Assembly (NCBI GenBank): GCA_964017235.1
Contig: OZ024939.1
Span: 43,626,241-43,690,240, forward strand
DNA length: 64,000 nucleotides
Reading direction: 5' to 3'
From: Sabellastarte sp. h YS-2021
Lineage: Eukaryota > Annelida > Polychaeta > Sabellida > Sabellidae
Below, piece by piece: positions 22,676-36,100 of this stretch (the stretch's first letter is position 1; the number at the start of each line of letters is the position of its first letter). The notes under the pieces are model-generated. The model saw only the letters and a list, made by a program, of their open reading frames with translations. It did not search any database and was not told the DNA's origin. The translations under genes and the position numbers were made by a program.

Positions 22676-24239
22676 GTAGGACCCACATGTAGTCATGAGC
22701 TGTGTCTACCCACAACCACAGAAAGGGTTAAAAATGTCAAATCTCTTCACAACACGGTGACTTTGTCCTCTCACAATAGTAGTTATCTCTTTCTTGGCAG
22801 GAGCAAACCCTCTACAAATCTTAAACCAAGGATATAAAGCTCTCCAGTATCAGATTGGGTTAAAGTCCAGGGTAACGTGGTTAGAAGTCTAACACCTCCC
22901 TGTAGAATGTTTGTGACAAGTTAGAAGCAGTGGGATTTTCTCTGAGGACAAATCTAATTTCACACACCAGTAGCCATGCGTCCTCATCCTCTTCTTGCAG
23001 TGAAAGGCCTTGTTCTTTTGAATAAAAATTTTTACTCCAATTATTTTTATTTCCCCAGCAAAAGAAGTCCACACTGCAGAAAGTAATTTCTTCACACTTT
23101 CAGATGTGTCATTGAAAATCATTGTGAAGCTGAAAATCCAAATGCTAATTTACTGCAATATATTGAATGTAATGTCACAGATTGTAACTGATAGAGATAG
23201 TTTTCATCCATTCATCCAAAAAGGTCTTGATTATGCGTAATTGTATGACTGAATCTTCAATTTTATGAAACATTCACTCTTCAAAACTAATATCCTCCTT
23301 CCTTCTATTTCATATATCAGAATAAAATCTCCAGACACAATCTGACAGACAGTAAAAGTTCTATTTAACGAGTGTATCTTTTGCAGTAAGACTAGAATAC
23401 TAAACGTATTCCACATCTGTTTAATAACAATGACAATAACCTTTGAACAATCTTTTCAAACATTTAAATTGTCAGTATTTTCACAGGTTTTACATTAACT
23501 TTGTTTCAAGTTCCTATTATTTTAAACACTGTAGACATAGGCACCAGCTTTTCGTAAGTCTAATCTAATCTAATGTGGACTTTTATAGCACTTAATCTCC
23601 ATCACTGATGGACTCTAGGACGCATCTAAAGATAAAGCAAGGCAGTTAGCGTTAATAGTAAGTGATGTATTACCTTAGTAGTAGTTGTTAAATGATGTAT
23701 TTTATAATGGTAAAATAATACTTCAATATGACTATGTAAAATCAAATTTCATTTCAATCTTAGCTTCTACAAGGACAATGCCTTTGACAGATTATGTGTC
23801 ATCCAGGAATATGTCATTTGCAAGCCAAACATCTCAATGCATTTTACCATGGTACATCAAAATGCTAAAGCTGTGACTTTCTTCTTGTTCCTAATATTTG
23901 TCAGAACTCCCTCCCTGGGATTGGTGAGTGCAAATGTTAGGACTCCATAAAATGTGATGCTTCTTGTAATGATGATGAGTTTGATGACATAGCTTTGTTG
24001 AAACCCACTCTACCCAAGATCAGAAGGGAATATCTTGAGGGAAGGTTCATGTCTATCTTACATCCTTGTGGATTTGAACCCAAAGTTCTCTCAAAAAGCA
24101 AAATCCCATAATTCAGTGTGCTCTATGTTTATTAGGGAAGCAACCTGACTCCCCTGATGAGGGGTAAAATGGATACAACAACACAATAAACCAGAACATG
24201 GGGTTCTAACTCTTATTCAAAGGTCAAGCTGAACATTTT
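22676..24239. other. Intronic sequence with one small repeat fragment
   Basis: No gene seen. At 23559-23640, TAATCTAATGTGGACTTTTA followed by TAGCACTTAATCTC resembles 38807-38880, so both are probably fragments of one dispersed repeat. TCTAATC is repeated three times at the start of this fragment. Confidence 0.4.
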
Positions 24240-24505
24240 ACTACCTCAACTAAGGTAATGTGATCCTTGCATACTGTTTGTTTGTATGTCTGCAAATTTA
24301 TGAAAAACTACTGGATAGATTTACATCAACTTTTCACAGCAAGTGGGCTTTGTTCAAACATAGAACAGATTTAATTTTGGAAGTGATCCACAATCAATTC
24401 TGGGTCCAGAATATTTTTAAAGGATTGTTTTGTCATCCTACTCCTATTAAATAGGTGTTAGGCCTTGGGCAGAGATATGCACTCTCTGAGTGCTCTTGTT
24501 TCATC
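24240..24505 (+). repeat. Short dispersed repeat with TACCTCAACTAAGGTA palindromic start
   Basis: The left end is a near-palindrome, TACCTCAACTAAGGTA. It is followed by TGTTTGTTTGTATGTCTGCA, AAAACTACTGGATAGATTT, a TTGGAAGTGATCC block, TTTTAAAGGATT, and a right part CCTTGGGCAGAGATATGCAC followed by TCTCTGAGTGCTC. This order is known to me from a short non-coding repeat scattered through many animal genomes (ends of type CCTC-N-GCCAAGG, and GCGCTCTCTGAGTGC). The class assignment is uncertain. A partial relative lies at 47787-47900. Confidence 0.55.
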
Positions 24506-24894
24506 TGTCCAGAGGGTCACTAATTGAAAATAAATAACAAGAAACAATATTCACAGAAACAAGCCAGATAATGGTTTAGAATTGTAAATTCCTTAACTTC
24601 CTTATGTTTTCTGATAGAGTTACTGGGACAAATGTCAATGTGTTCTGAGCATTTAAAAAAATCAAGGGTTTCACATTATACACGCTGCCTCAGCTTGTCC
24701 ACTTGATTAATACTGATGCAAAGAAACACTTAAACAAGATCCATCTCCCTGCTTTCTGAGCAGAAATGCACAGAGGAAAGAACAGCAATTTAGTTCAAAC
24801 CACTGGTTGTAATGCAAGGAATAATTTGATCAATGGTCTGCTAATGACAGGAAAGTGCAAGACGGAGTCTCAGATGCCATGTATAAAACTAATG

Positions 24895-25055
24895 CAAGGA
24901 CCAAGATATTCCACGGTTCTATGTATTTCTGAAAGAATCGAGATTAAATAGTTCCTGAAAAGTCCAAGATCCAATGGTTCCTTGTATTCCTGAAAAAAAC
25001 CCAAAAAACTCTCTGGTTCTATGTATTACTGAAAGAATTAAGATTCTATGTTTCC
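24895..25055. repeat. Diverged tandem repeat, unit about 60 bp, about 2.5 copies
   Basis: Copies of ACCAAGATATTCCACGGTTC followed by TATGTATTTCTGAAAGAATC, with later versions GTTCCTTGTATTCCTGAAAA and GGTTCTATGTATTACTGAAA. Not coding. Confidence 0.55.
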
Positions 25056-28000
25056 ATTTTTCCCCTTTAGGTACAATGCACTTCATTGGTTGTCTGTTTG
25101 TGAGATGATGTTTATATTCAAGACAAATACTGGGATTTCAGACATGGACTGAATTAGATCAGACGTCCATTTCTACTTTACATATTTTTAATTTGCCATG
25201 GATGATGTCAGTATTTACAGAGTAATCATTTGAGAAAATCAAAAGTACTTTTCTAGGGCCTACAAACCCACAAAATCTTGTGTTCTGTTTGCTAGGCTAT
25301 GCTAAGGTGAGAACATCCATATATCCATACATGAGCCATAATTCAAAGTGAGAATGCCACCCCCAGATATCTTAAAGTTTGTAGACTCCATCTTTATTCA
25401 AAATACAGGAGAGATTCAAAGAGGGCACATTTTTATCTACCACAAGAAAATAATGTAAATTGGAATACCAGATGAGCATTCTGTCAACAACACAAATAGT
25501 TACAGACAAGATTCTGGCATGGAACAATCAACAATTTCAGCAATGAGGCTAACAATTTAAGAGCATATCCAATGTCAGATTCTCCTCTAGTACACAGAGG
25601 GTATTATCTTAAGGTATCATGATCTGACTACTAGTTTGTCTAAACTTGAAACAGGGATAAAAAAAATCTTAAGTATCAGCCAGAACACCTTCATCACTGA
25701 GACACTAGGTCTATTCACTCCATGATTCCATTGAGTGTCTCTGTTGAGATTAAATCCTCTGTCATGCAACCTCACCATCTGCTTAAGGAGACAAAATTCT
25801 ATTTCAGGACCACAAAGGAAAGATTGAGACAATGCATGAATAAACCCTTGTTTAAATCAGGCAAATTGTCAAAGGGACAGTTCAGTGGAACGACTTCTAT
25901 GGGAATATTAGAGGAAAATGAAACATCAAATGGAAGTAGAGTGCCACTGTAAATCATTGGTAAATTGAGATGCGAGAAGCTCCGAAAATTATATTACTGA
26001 TATTATATTAAACAACTTTTATCATTTTTATATTGGATTAGATTTGGATTGCAGCAGCTTCCAAAAAAAATAAATGTTTTTCTGCAATTACAGCACATAC
26101 AAATTGAGTTTGTGTTTGAAGTTACTCCTGAAAGCTCTTTTAATGACCGAAATGTCAAAAATCACAATTCAATTTTACTTCGGGTATATATGAAGGTATA
26201 AAACAAGATTAAAAAGCTGAAAAGCAGAAGTTTCACCTTTCATCGATGTGTCCATTAAATCCTCTATAAACACCTACATTCAAACCAGTCATACCACATT
26301 ATATATAATTACTGATGAGCCAATGTCCAAAACATGTGTTAAGATGTTAAGCAATCACACTTGACCGAGGATTGGGTGATTGTAAATGCTCTTCTACCCT
26401 TTAACTTTTAGCTATTATTATTATTCCATGATTGTTTTGAATCAGTTTAAAATGTTTAAAGTTTTTCAAATTAAATTCTTTTACTCGCAAAATTACAACT
26501 GTTTACACAAGTATGACACTTTATACTTGTTTGAGTGGGACTTTATTCCCACCTTATCTATCATATAAAAGATCCACCTTATCTATGACATACAAGGCCC
26601 AGTGATCCATTAGACTGTAAGCTTTGACTTCCATACTTTCCATCAAAGGCCACTTTTTCAGCTTTACCCCAGGGTTTTCAGACACTTCAGCAATGAAGGA
26701 ATGACCCTAAGCAGTTACTAGACTAAAACCTACTTCAGGGGGAGCTGTTTTATATTATGACATCATTATTGCTCATATTACATTGGAATAACTGACAGAT
26801 AAAGCTGATAAGTTCAGACAGCTTTTCAGGTTTCCTCATTATAAAGCTTTGTACCTGGTCTATCTTGGGGCTCCAGCAGAACATAAGACTAAAAGTTTTA
26901 TGCAACACATTCAGAATCAGTGTGCATTGAGTTTATTATGTAAAACTGAAAACCTTTACAAGGTCCCAACATCAGAAAATATATAAAGTTTTTAGTAGAA
27001 ATAATTGGAAGTTAGTCATAACTAGAACAACATCCTGTGGCTATCTGGATGCCCTAGTTACACAACCAATTATTTACTGAAAGATTATTCACACTGAAAA
27101 GTCAAATGCAATGCCAGGGAAAGGAGAAAGTTACAAAATATCAGTAGAAATTCATGAATAGCTCATTTCAGGTTTACACATATGCCAAAAAAAAGCCTCA
27201 TGGAAATGTGAATATGTCACAAAATTTACAGACAAATATGCAAAAAGACCCCACAACAGCTCTGAAACCAGAGATTTGACAGGGAAGAGTTACATACTTG
27301 AAAAAAAAATGTTTATTTCTGTTATAACCATTTCCTACAATATTACACCAGAGATCTTCAAATAAGTCTTGGCCCCCAACAGGCTACGTCTCAGCAGTGA
27401 TTTATATCATGAAAACAAGCAGAAACACAATCAAGTCTTTCTATAATAACTATAACATTTACTCATTCCTCAAAGACTTAACGGTAACCTTGGCATTTTA
27501 CCTAGAAAAGCCCCTTTTTCCTCTTAAAGCCACAGTAACACATTTCTGCCGAGGCAGCGGGCTTTAACTAGCTTCCATTCAGAGCAATGGATGGAAAGAC
27601 AGCATATTTACCACAAAACCCTGGAAATTTGCAAGTACCCAGTGAAAAGTAACAGCTTATTAACACATTTCTTCTGCCAGTAACCTGGCACAAAACAGGT
27701 CAGCCGAAAACCAGCAAAATAATCTGATCATATCTGTAGATTTCTGATGTTAAACCCGACTTTGACCAGTTTTTCACCCATCCTTTTTGTAAATATAGAC
27801 CCTGTAACATGTATGTGACGGACTATACAACACAACAGAGGGTGATATGATCTGGATGATACGAGGTCAAACATATTTGTCTAAGAACATAATTTTATAT
27901 CACTTCAGAATTTTCCATCTATTATCTCTTTATTGTTTATCCAAAGAAACATTCCAGATAAGAATGGGTCAGTAGCATACATTTTATTTCGGTATCCTGT

Positions 28001-30054
28001 CACTCTAACACTGTTCAGATTCCAGGATTCCAAAAGTGATGCATTTTAGTACATCCCAATCGAATAGGGAAGTACAGCTAATGAAAACAAAACATGGTAT
28101 TTCAGTTTCTAGATATCGCTTCCAAAGTATTAAAATTTGTCACAATATAGGATAAAAGTGAATGACTTCTCCAGATTTAGGTAAGTTTTCAATATTTAAA
28201 TTTGTCTCACAGTTACATGTGCTGACAATTGAGATGTGAGAGATGTACAGTGATGGCATTCTACAGCAATGGTCTTGATACCGGGGATATCAACCCATCC
28301 CTAATTCCAGAACCTTGTATCTCTTCTCTTTTATCAGAACAGAAGTGTACCATAGAAGTTTAGACAACAATCAGTTTCTGTTAAGTTTGCAAAACAGCAA
28401 TAGACTCTTCAGAATATTCTGTATGTTATTTCTTCATTTTTCTGTTTCAATTCAAATGTTCTCTAAATGGCATAACTAAGGCACTGCTGAAGAATGTGAA
28501 AACAAAGGAGAACAAAGTGCTATTCCCAAATAACTGCCACTCTATACAAAGTCACCATCACCCAGGAAAGGTTAATCCAATCTTTAACTGAGAAGCCGTC
28601 TGCTGTTCAGCAATAAAATGTCACCCTATTCTGTCAGATCCTTTATAGGAATTTTATTTACAGAGAAACGGAAAGGAAATTCTATTCACTCAGAAAGCCT
28701 TAGCTATTTGTGTTTATCATGCTTGTATTCTTAGAGGTCACAAAAATGTCTTGGCCACATTTCAATAGCAATAAACTCTCCTTTCTTTACCACACAAAGC
28801 AAATCAACTGGAATGGCTTATCCAGAAATAACTCAAGTTTTACTGGATTTCAAAAGCCTCAATCATATCGCTGAGAATTAATGCTTGGTGGTGGAGTAAG
28901 GCTGTGCAAAAACTCTGAAAACCAGAGTTCATTTATGAAGGCTCAATTCCGAAAAAACAAGTCTCGTTTAGACTACACATCAGTCAGCCAATGCTTGCTG
29001 CCAGAATTGTTGATTTCATGACTCTGTAATCCTTATACCTAAATTTGTCTGTTTATGCAATATTTATCTATTTTGAAATCATGAAGTAATAAGAGACATA
29101 TGGTGAAGAGAGTGTTAAAATTGATAAATTCTACATTTTATATACAGATTCTTCTGCTGATCTGATGTAATTTGTGACACCTTGGAAGCATTTCCATAAT
29201 TATACCAAATCTTAGGCTGATAAAAATCTGAGAACCATAGATTATAGGCTGCGATCATGTTTATGCAACCAAAGGAACACAAAAGAAATATTGCACGTCT
29301 TTGGTGTACACATGACAGTATTACAGGTCATGTGAACATGGAATGGAGACCACAATAGTTCAGTAGATTAGATGTCATAGCATGACGGCTTACACTACCA
29401 CACAACATTTGGTCACATCACCTTATTTTATCACACACCTGTTTTTATTAACACAGAAACCAGAACCTCTATTATCTGACCATGTTAGGAGAGATTGACA
29501 GAAGGATCAGTACATAGAAGAGGTAGAAATCTGCCTGAGTGAACAGAAGTTCATAAAAGTGAATAGTTGGATGACAGAAGGTCAGATGATAGAGGTTTCT
29601 ACTCATCTTGCAGAGACAGAAATGTGAAATTCATCTGGTAATGAGAGATTTGATTACACTGGAGTCACCCCTTAAAAGTAAACACAAAATTCACTGATAG
29701 AAGTCCCCCAAAATAAATTTGTGGCATGATTCAAAGCAATATAACAACAAAGGGTGATTTCTCAGCGAGGAATTTCACACAAACTTACCAGGGATGGATC
29801 GATAATCAGAATTCTATATCACTATCACACTCATGGTGAAACTGATTTCAGGATACCCAAACAGGTGCTTTATCCCAATCCCATATGTCTATCAAATGGA
29901 AGTTATGTTTTGAGAACATGATGCAAGTTCTGCAGAAGTTGTAATTTATTCTCAGTTTTTGCCAGCTATATCATGTTTGAAATGGTCTTGATACAGGCAT
30001 GACAGCACTACCGACCCATCCCTATTAATTTACTACAGCAAAGATGGAACTCAC
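25056..30054. other. Intronic sequence next to the candidate first exon
   Basis: About 5 kb of AT-rich sequence. I see chance frames and the donor at 30049-30054, but no repeat with clear ends, RNA gene or further exon. Confidence 0.5.
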
Positions 30055-30117
30055 CACTTCCTCCAAGCTGTCTCTCTTTTTCTTCTCATTGGGCGGAATC
30101 TTACGAATGTTCGACAT
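30055..30117 (-). CDS. DPP6: DPP6/DPP10-like protein, candidate first coding exon
   Basis: A 63-nt minus-strand segment starting at an ATG in ACCATGT context and encoding MSNIRKIPPNEKKKRDSLEE plus V (21 codons). It ends at a good GTGAGT donor (30049-30054). The end is phase 0, matching the phase-0 start of the exon at 414-528. The product is basic then acidic, as expected for the short cytoplasmic N-terminus of a type II membrane protein. Vertebrate DPP6 and DPP10 use several alternative first exons ahead of a shared membrane-anchor exon, so this may be one of several. TATATACAGG about 35-45 bases upstream of the ATG could be a 5'UTR acceptor or a TATA-like sequence; the sequence does not decide. 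The link to exon 2 is inferred from strand, phase and the nature of the peptide. Confidence 0.68.
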
Positions 30118-33100
30118 GGTTTTAGGGTTTGTTATCCGTGTGTCCTGTATATACACTTGTGAGCATTTCAAACCACAGTTAAAGAAGCAGGAAAAGGGTG
30201 CAAAGAGTTAGTAGATGCATAGCAGTGATAGGAAAGCTTTAGTAACAAGCCATTCCAGTGTAACACTGTGTGCAAAACTACAAGCAACACAATTCAGTCA
30301 AGAGGCATCCTCATATCCATAACATTTCACAAAAATCTCTCTTTTTGTCAGTTTATTTTATGCAAAATGATTATTTAATATATTATGGCTGTCACTTCCT
30401 ACAAAATATCCACAGGATAAAGTGGTTATACTGCATCAACTACTGAATTTGATAGTCTAATACTGCAGTAAGCAAAACTAGTGCTAAAAAGTGCATGACA
30501 GAAAAAGACATTATTTTATATCATACATCTCGCAGTACTATTATTCAAACTTCTAAACAGTAAGCCCAGTCATTCTCATTACAACCAGCTTACTTTTTGG
30601 CCTGACATCAGAACATCACGTTTTAATTGATTATTGGACTATAAAACTTTCTTATACCAATTAATTACTGCACTACGAACAGGTAACTGCCAATTACCTA
30701 AACAGATATTATTTTTGGATAAATAGTGAGATAATTGTAATAATAAGTTGTGAAGCAAATGAGGTGAACAAGATAAGTCAATACAGCTGTAGATTGTTTC
30801 AAGACGTATGTTGTAACAATATTACAATGCTACCTCTTACGGGGGGGAAATATTTGTACCAAAATGGGTTGTAAGTTGTATGGGGTACAGTGTTGACAGA
30901 GTATTATACATATATCAGACCCTAAAAACATGTAAGGAGATGACAGGAACTTAGAATTTAGATCTCTGTGACAAAGAGATGATTGGACAGATCTGATGAC
31001 CACCTTACTTGTATATGACTGTTATTATGTAGATGTTGTGAGCTCAGAACACACGCCTCAAGAACGTAGCTACACATTAGTGACTTGGTCAGCCAGAATA
31101 ACTGTCGCTTTAAATTCTATACACCCTCATTATTCTCAAAATAAACAATTCAGATATGCTTCCACAGCGAAATATTGGGCAGATATCTGTACATTTTCAT
31201 TTTGAACAAATTTGATATAAATAGTGGAAATGGTTTGTACTCGCTATGACAAAATTTATTGAAAAGTAACATTATATCCGACAGGAAAAACAAAAATGTA
31301 AAGTATTCTCTGAAATTTATCCCAGTATGAGTGATAAGTAACAGTTGGTTCTGATCTATACTGACCCCCTTTCAGCCGCAAATCTCAGTTGTCAAGATTA
31401 TGATGCCCAAACTCAGAAAAACCAGCTGCCTTTTGTTGTTTTCTGTCTTTGGATTAATGATTCTGGATTGATGTGCAAGACACAAAGTTGAGGTTACATC
31501 CCTAATCTTTCTAAAACATATATTCTCAATTCTGTAGTGACTGCAGATAAACAGGAAAATTTTTGTTTAATTAACTACTAGAAATGTTGTGGTCTATGTA
31601 GTTATAACGAATTCTACCTTCGGCTTTTTAACATAAATTTCTGACAGCTGAAATGTGTGATATGGTCGGCGAGGTCGGGTGTCTTTTTGAAAGACCACCA
31701 GAACACCAATGGATTCATAACAACTACAAGTAGTGTATGCCAAACTTATCTTTAAGTGAAATTAAGAGGTCAAAGAACTAGCGAATGACCAGGATAGATC
31801 CCATGATCATATTGAACATTCTATTTACACAATCTTACGGTTGTTAATTTGAGCATGCTGAGCATTCTCTGATAACCTCATTAGCTGACCAGTGTTGCCA
31901 TAGAAATGTCAAAATGACCACTCATACAGGGACAGCACAGATATTTGCCCATGAATAATACATTCACACAGGTTTACTGTTGGTGTAACATATGATAGTG
32001 AGCATTTTTAAGGCCACAAGAAATTCCACTTTCTTTCACTAAATAGCCAACACAAGGTATTTCAAAAATCTATAGTTTGCTTTGACACTGTACAATTTTT
32101 GCCAACTTTAATCTCCTTAAAATGCTATATAATAAATAATAAGTTTCCAAAATACAAAGTATCAGAATATCAATATAAAAGAATATTGTAATTTTCCCTT
32201 CTTACCATTTCATGAGAGCTTATTCCCCACCTCCAAACACAGTTGTTACAATGAAATTCTTTAAGAAAATCACTTAAAGGGATGACACGGGGAAATGGAC
32301 TTACTCTTTGCATTCTCTGGTGATTAATTTGACAATATTTAGAAGCTATTTAAAGTTTATGGCACCTGGGGAATCGATGCTGGGCTGAAGACATGAACTA
32401 GGTAGAACTACGATTAATTGGATTTCCATAAATTACACAGAACAAATATCAATAGTATTATACTATGGACTATATTGTCCCCGATAAGTGTTTTTATATT
32501 TTCATCAGTTTATTGTACAAGAACTTGTCCTCATAACACCTGAGTGTTTAATTGTACTTTTGCCATACCAAATTACCACATATTATTTTACTCCCCCACG
32601 AAATCAAAACACACTCATCATAATAATAGCATTATGGGGTGTCTCAGTTTATTGAATTTTCTTATGATAACCCCCTACTTCTAATGAGCTGGTTCAATGG
32701 CTGTTGGGGTGGCTCAGAATGGACTATCTAAAGGTAATATCCCAGTGTACTGTGAATAGAAGACTGAAGCGCACACAATTAGGTAATCTGTTAGTCCTTC
32801 AGGTTATTACGCTCTTATAATGTGCCTTTACTAACTTACTTTCTTCAGGCAAAGAATGCAGGTGCAAAGCTGGCTCTGCATAAAAATCACTTCTCACCCA
32901 TTCACCAAATCTTAAGAATTGGGAAATGTATTTAAGCCAATTATATGCAATGCAGGCTAGAAGTGTCGAGTTTTGGCCACATGTGGCAGTTAAAGTGGAA
33001 ATGAAATGTCAATGCAGACTACTTGGCAAAGACTCTGCAAGAGAAATCACCCTGTCAACTACCAGATATCCCTTTATGACCAGGGTACAGATTCAATCCC

Positions 33101-36100
33101 AGAATGGTTGTAAAGGCCTCGTGATTCCAATATCTCATATGGCAAACTGCACATCATGAATAAAAGCCTTGGAGAAAGTGAAAGGATCCTAGAATATGCA
33201 GGGTTTCATATTTACTTAATTCTCTGACAAAATTGATACTTTGTATTTTGCAAAATACGAGCAAAGTTTTTTCACTATTTCATAGACCACTGATCTGGGT
33301 TTTAAGTAGAAAACATTTATATTTGATATTTTTACATTTAAGATTCTGTTGTGTTCATTCGTAGATTGTTGATTTTTCTCAAACAAACCTGACAAACCCC
33401 TGTAATGATGTCCACGTATAAAGCTAAACTACAAGCAAAGCACAGTGGAATTTGCCTGAAAACTAATCCAGTGACCACTACTAATGTACTGACACTAAAG
33501 ACCTAAATACTCTACCTCCAGTATATCTTCTACTAAATCTTCTGATGACTGCATCCTATATCAACCAAGCCTCTCAACCAGACTCCCTAATATAGGTTAA
33601 GACAGTATTTTTAACTCTCTTCTTGTTAGCTAATCTTACAATCTCCTGTTATCAATCAATCTACTCAATAAGATAACCTATTACAATTTCAAAACAGTTT
33701 GAATCTGTATTTGTAGTTCTCTTTAGGTTCACTTTATAAATCATCCATATATAGTCCTTTATTATCAATCAATGATAAGCTTGAGTAAGAAATAGGCTCT
33801 ACATGTTAATACAGTTCAATTTTAACTCTGCTCATATTTTTGGTGCTTATTATCATATATCATCCACATCCAGTCCTTTATTATGACACACACCATCACT
33901 AATTAGTTTTCTAAAGACTCTGTTCAAGGTTCTTTATATCCGTTTCAGATAATTATCAATGAAGCTTTTCGATGAGACAAGCTACTACCAATCAATTTTC
34001 TACAAAGAGACAGTTTAATTTAACTCTGTTACTTCTACTGGTCTATTTTACCATACACTTCAGCATTTGAGGCTGAGTTTATCTGGCCACACAGAAAATC
34101 TGTTATCCATCCCAGCACTTGAATCTCTGTTCTGACATTTACTCCTCAACACTTTGAGGTGTGTCCCTATTCCATTTAACTGGGCAGAAAAAACTTGATT
34201 ATCACCCAATTGCTAGAACTCTTTTTCTATCTTCTTGAAAGCAAGACTTTCTCCAACAGGTTTGTCTATTTGAACCCTTTTGTTAGTCTATTTTGCTGTT
34301 TCTAATCTCTAACATCAGACAATGGACAACAGATTGCTATATTCCATTGATTTCACTGCTGCTGCTAAAAAATTCCAAATACTCAATTCTTCACTTTATC
34401 ACATTACTACACTATCGTTTTCTCCACTTGCACCTCTGGTCGCTCCCTTTCAGTATATTCACAGAACACCCAATTATCACTCAATATTCCAGTCTCAGGG
34501 CACGGTCTTGTTCAGTCCATTACTACTGCTTGTATTACCAGTTGCTGATTAGTCCTGCTTCTTTTCACTTGAGCAATGTCTTTAGTCAAATTAGGATGGG
34601 TCTGTAAAGATCTCCCACTGTACTGTAATTACCGTAAAGGCATGAATATCTGCAGACTTATAATTACAGATTACAGATACTTTTGGATTTTGCCTCTGAA
34701 ATCAAAGTTGTATTGAAACCATTGTCACTCCAAATGTATTTCTATCACACAAATCACAGTCTTTTAAATGAATTTATATGTAAAACATGTAATTATTTCT
34801 TTGTCAAATTTGATACGCAGTTATATTTCACCACCTTACCGCAAAGTATTATTCGGTCTAAAGGATTTTCTTAACACAAATTAATATCACTGTCTCTCTT
34901 TTATTTTAATGCTGCAATGCCTGAAAAGGCTCCATGTATTGATAAATAACCCCCTGTTTTTACCTGACAAGCCATGTTGCTAATTATGCATCTCTGTAGA
35001 CCTAATTGAAGCAGAAAACAAATGCCACTGCATAAAACTGCATTCAATGTCATGATTTGTAGGCCAATTACAACATAAACACAAATCAGAATGCTTTGGA
35101 GCCAATCTGAAGGAATATTAATGTCCATAAGGACCATAGAATCATAAATTCGCCAAAAAAATATAATGCATAAACCCAATTAATCTTTATGCTATATTAT
35201 CTAGATTATTAGTGGATCATTATGTGGAAATCTCAAAGTTCAAAGGATTCTAAGGGTTTAAATTGGTTATAAGACTCATTTGACTTTATTCAATAAAGCA
35301 AAATCAACAGACATGGAGACTTTCCAACAGATTCGATAAATCTGAAATTATTCATTATTTGTAGAAGACTACCTCTAAACCCTCGGCAATACCTAAATGA
35401 TTCTTTCCAGTAGAAATCCTAAATGTCTGGCTGAATATTTCTTTAACTTAATAGATGCTCTCTCAAGTTCTAAACTAACATTTTCTCCCCTGATAATACC
35501 TCCTGCTTCACCAAAATCTGACTCGATAAAATCCATACCCGACTGTTATATACCTGCACCACAAATCTCGTTATCACCAATGTTTCCCCTATTATCACCC
35601 ATACTTGTCAGATAGCTTGAGTAAATCATCACAGAAACTGGCTTTCTGATGGCCATGGGAATCTAATCTTAATAGATTTGATAGTGCACCAAATATAGAG
35701 AGCGTAAACTCTAAATGACCTTGACACCAAAAGAAACTTGACACCAAAAGATAACTGTATCAACTGTAAAATGGTTGTTTTTAAGTTTTCAGCATGAGAA
35801 GCTTTTTCCCAGGTGAAATTCCTGTGATGAATATGTGATAGCAATCACATCATTTACAATGATTGGAAACCCCTACTGCATCAGCTACTTCAAAGCACAT
35901 TCATAAAACCTTGCTATAGTTTGTATTTCATCTTGTTTTCATTTTGGTATCCATTTTCTAACTCGCAAACTTGCCTAAAAAAACTAGTCAAAATATTTGA
36001 TTTCCAATGTCCTATTTCTTGAAAAAAGTCAGATTTTACATCTCACTAATATTTTAAGCACAGAAACCTGCCATCGTGAACAAACAAGTCTCAATCTTTG

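Larger units (their letters stand above)
529..30054 (-). other. Large intron 1 of the DPP6/DPP10-like gene
   Basis: If the two exons belong together, this roughly 29.5-kb stretch is the intron between them, with GTGAGT at its 5' end and TTGCAG at its 3' end on the minus strand. It holds a 45-bp tandem array, a DIRS retrotransposon in sense orientation, a 54-bp minisatellite, a tRNA-derived SINE and a short dispersed repeat. Very long first introns are typical of DPP6 and DPP10. No other convincing exon was found inside it. Confidence 0.6.

Noticed and set aside
24060..24120. GGATTTGAACCC, B-box-like on the minus strand
   Set aside because: There is no A-box, no tRNA fold and no repeat body nearby. 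A similar isolated box at about 8908 was rejected for the same reason.
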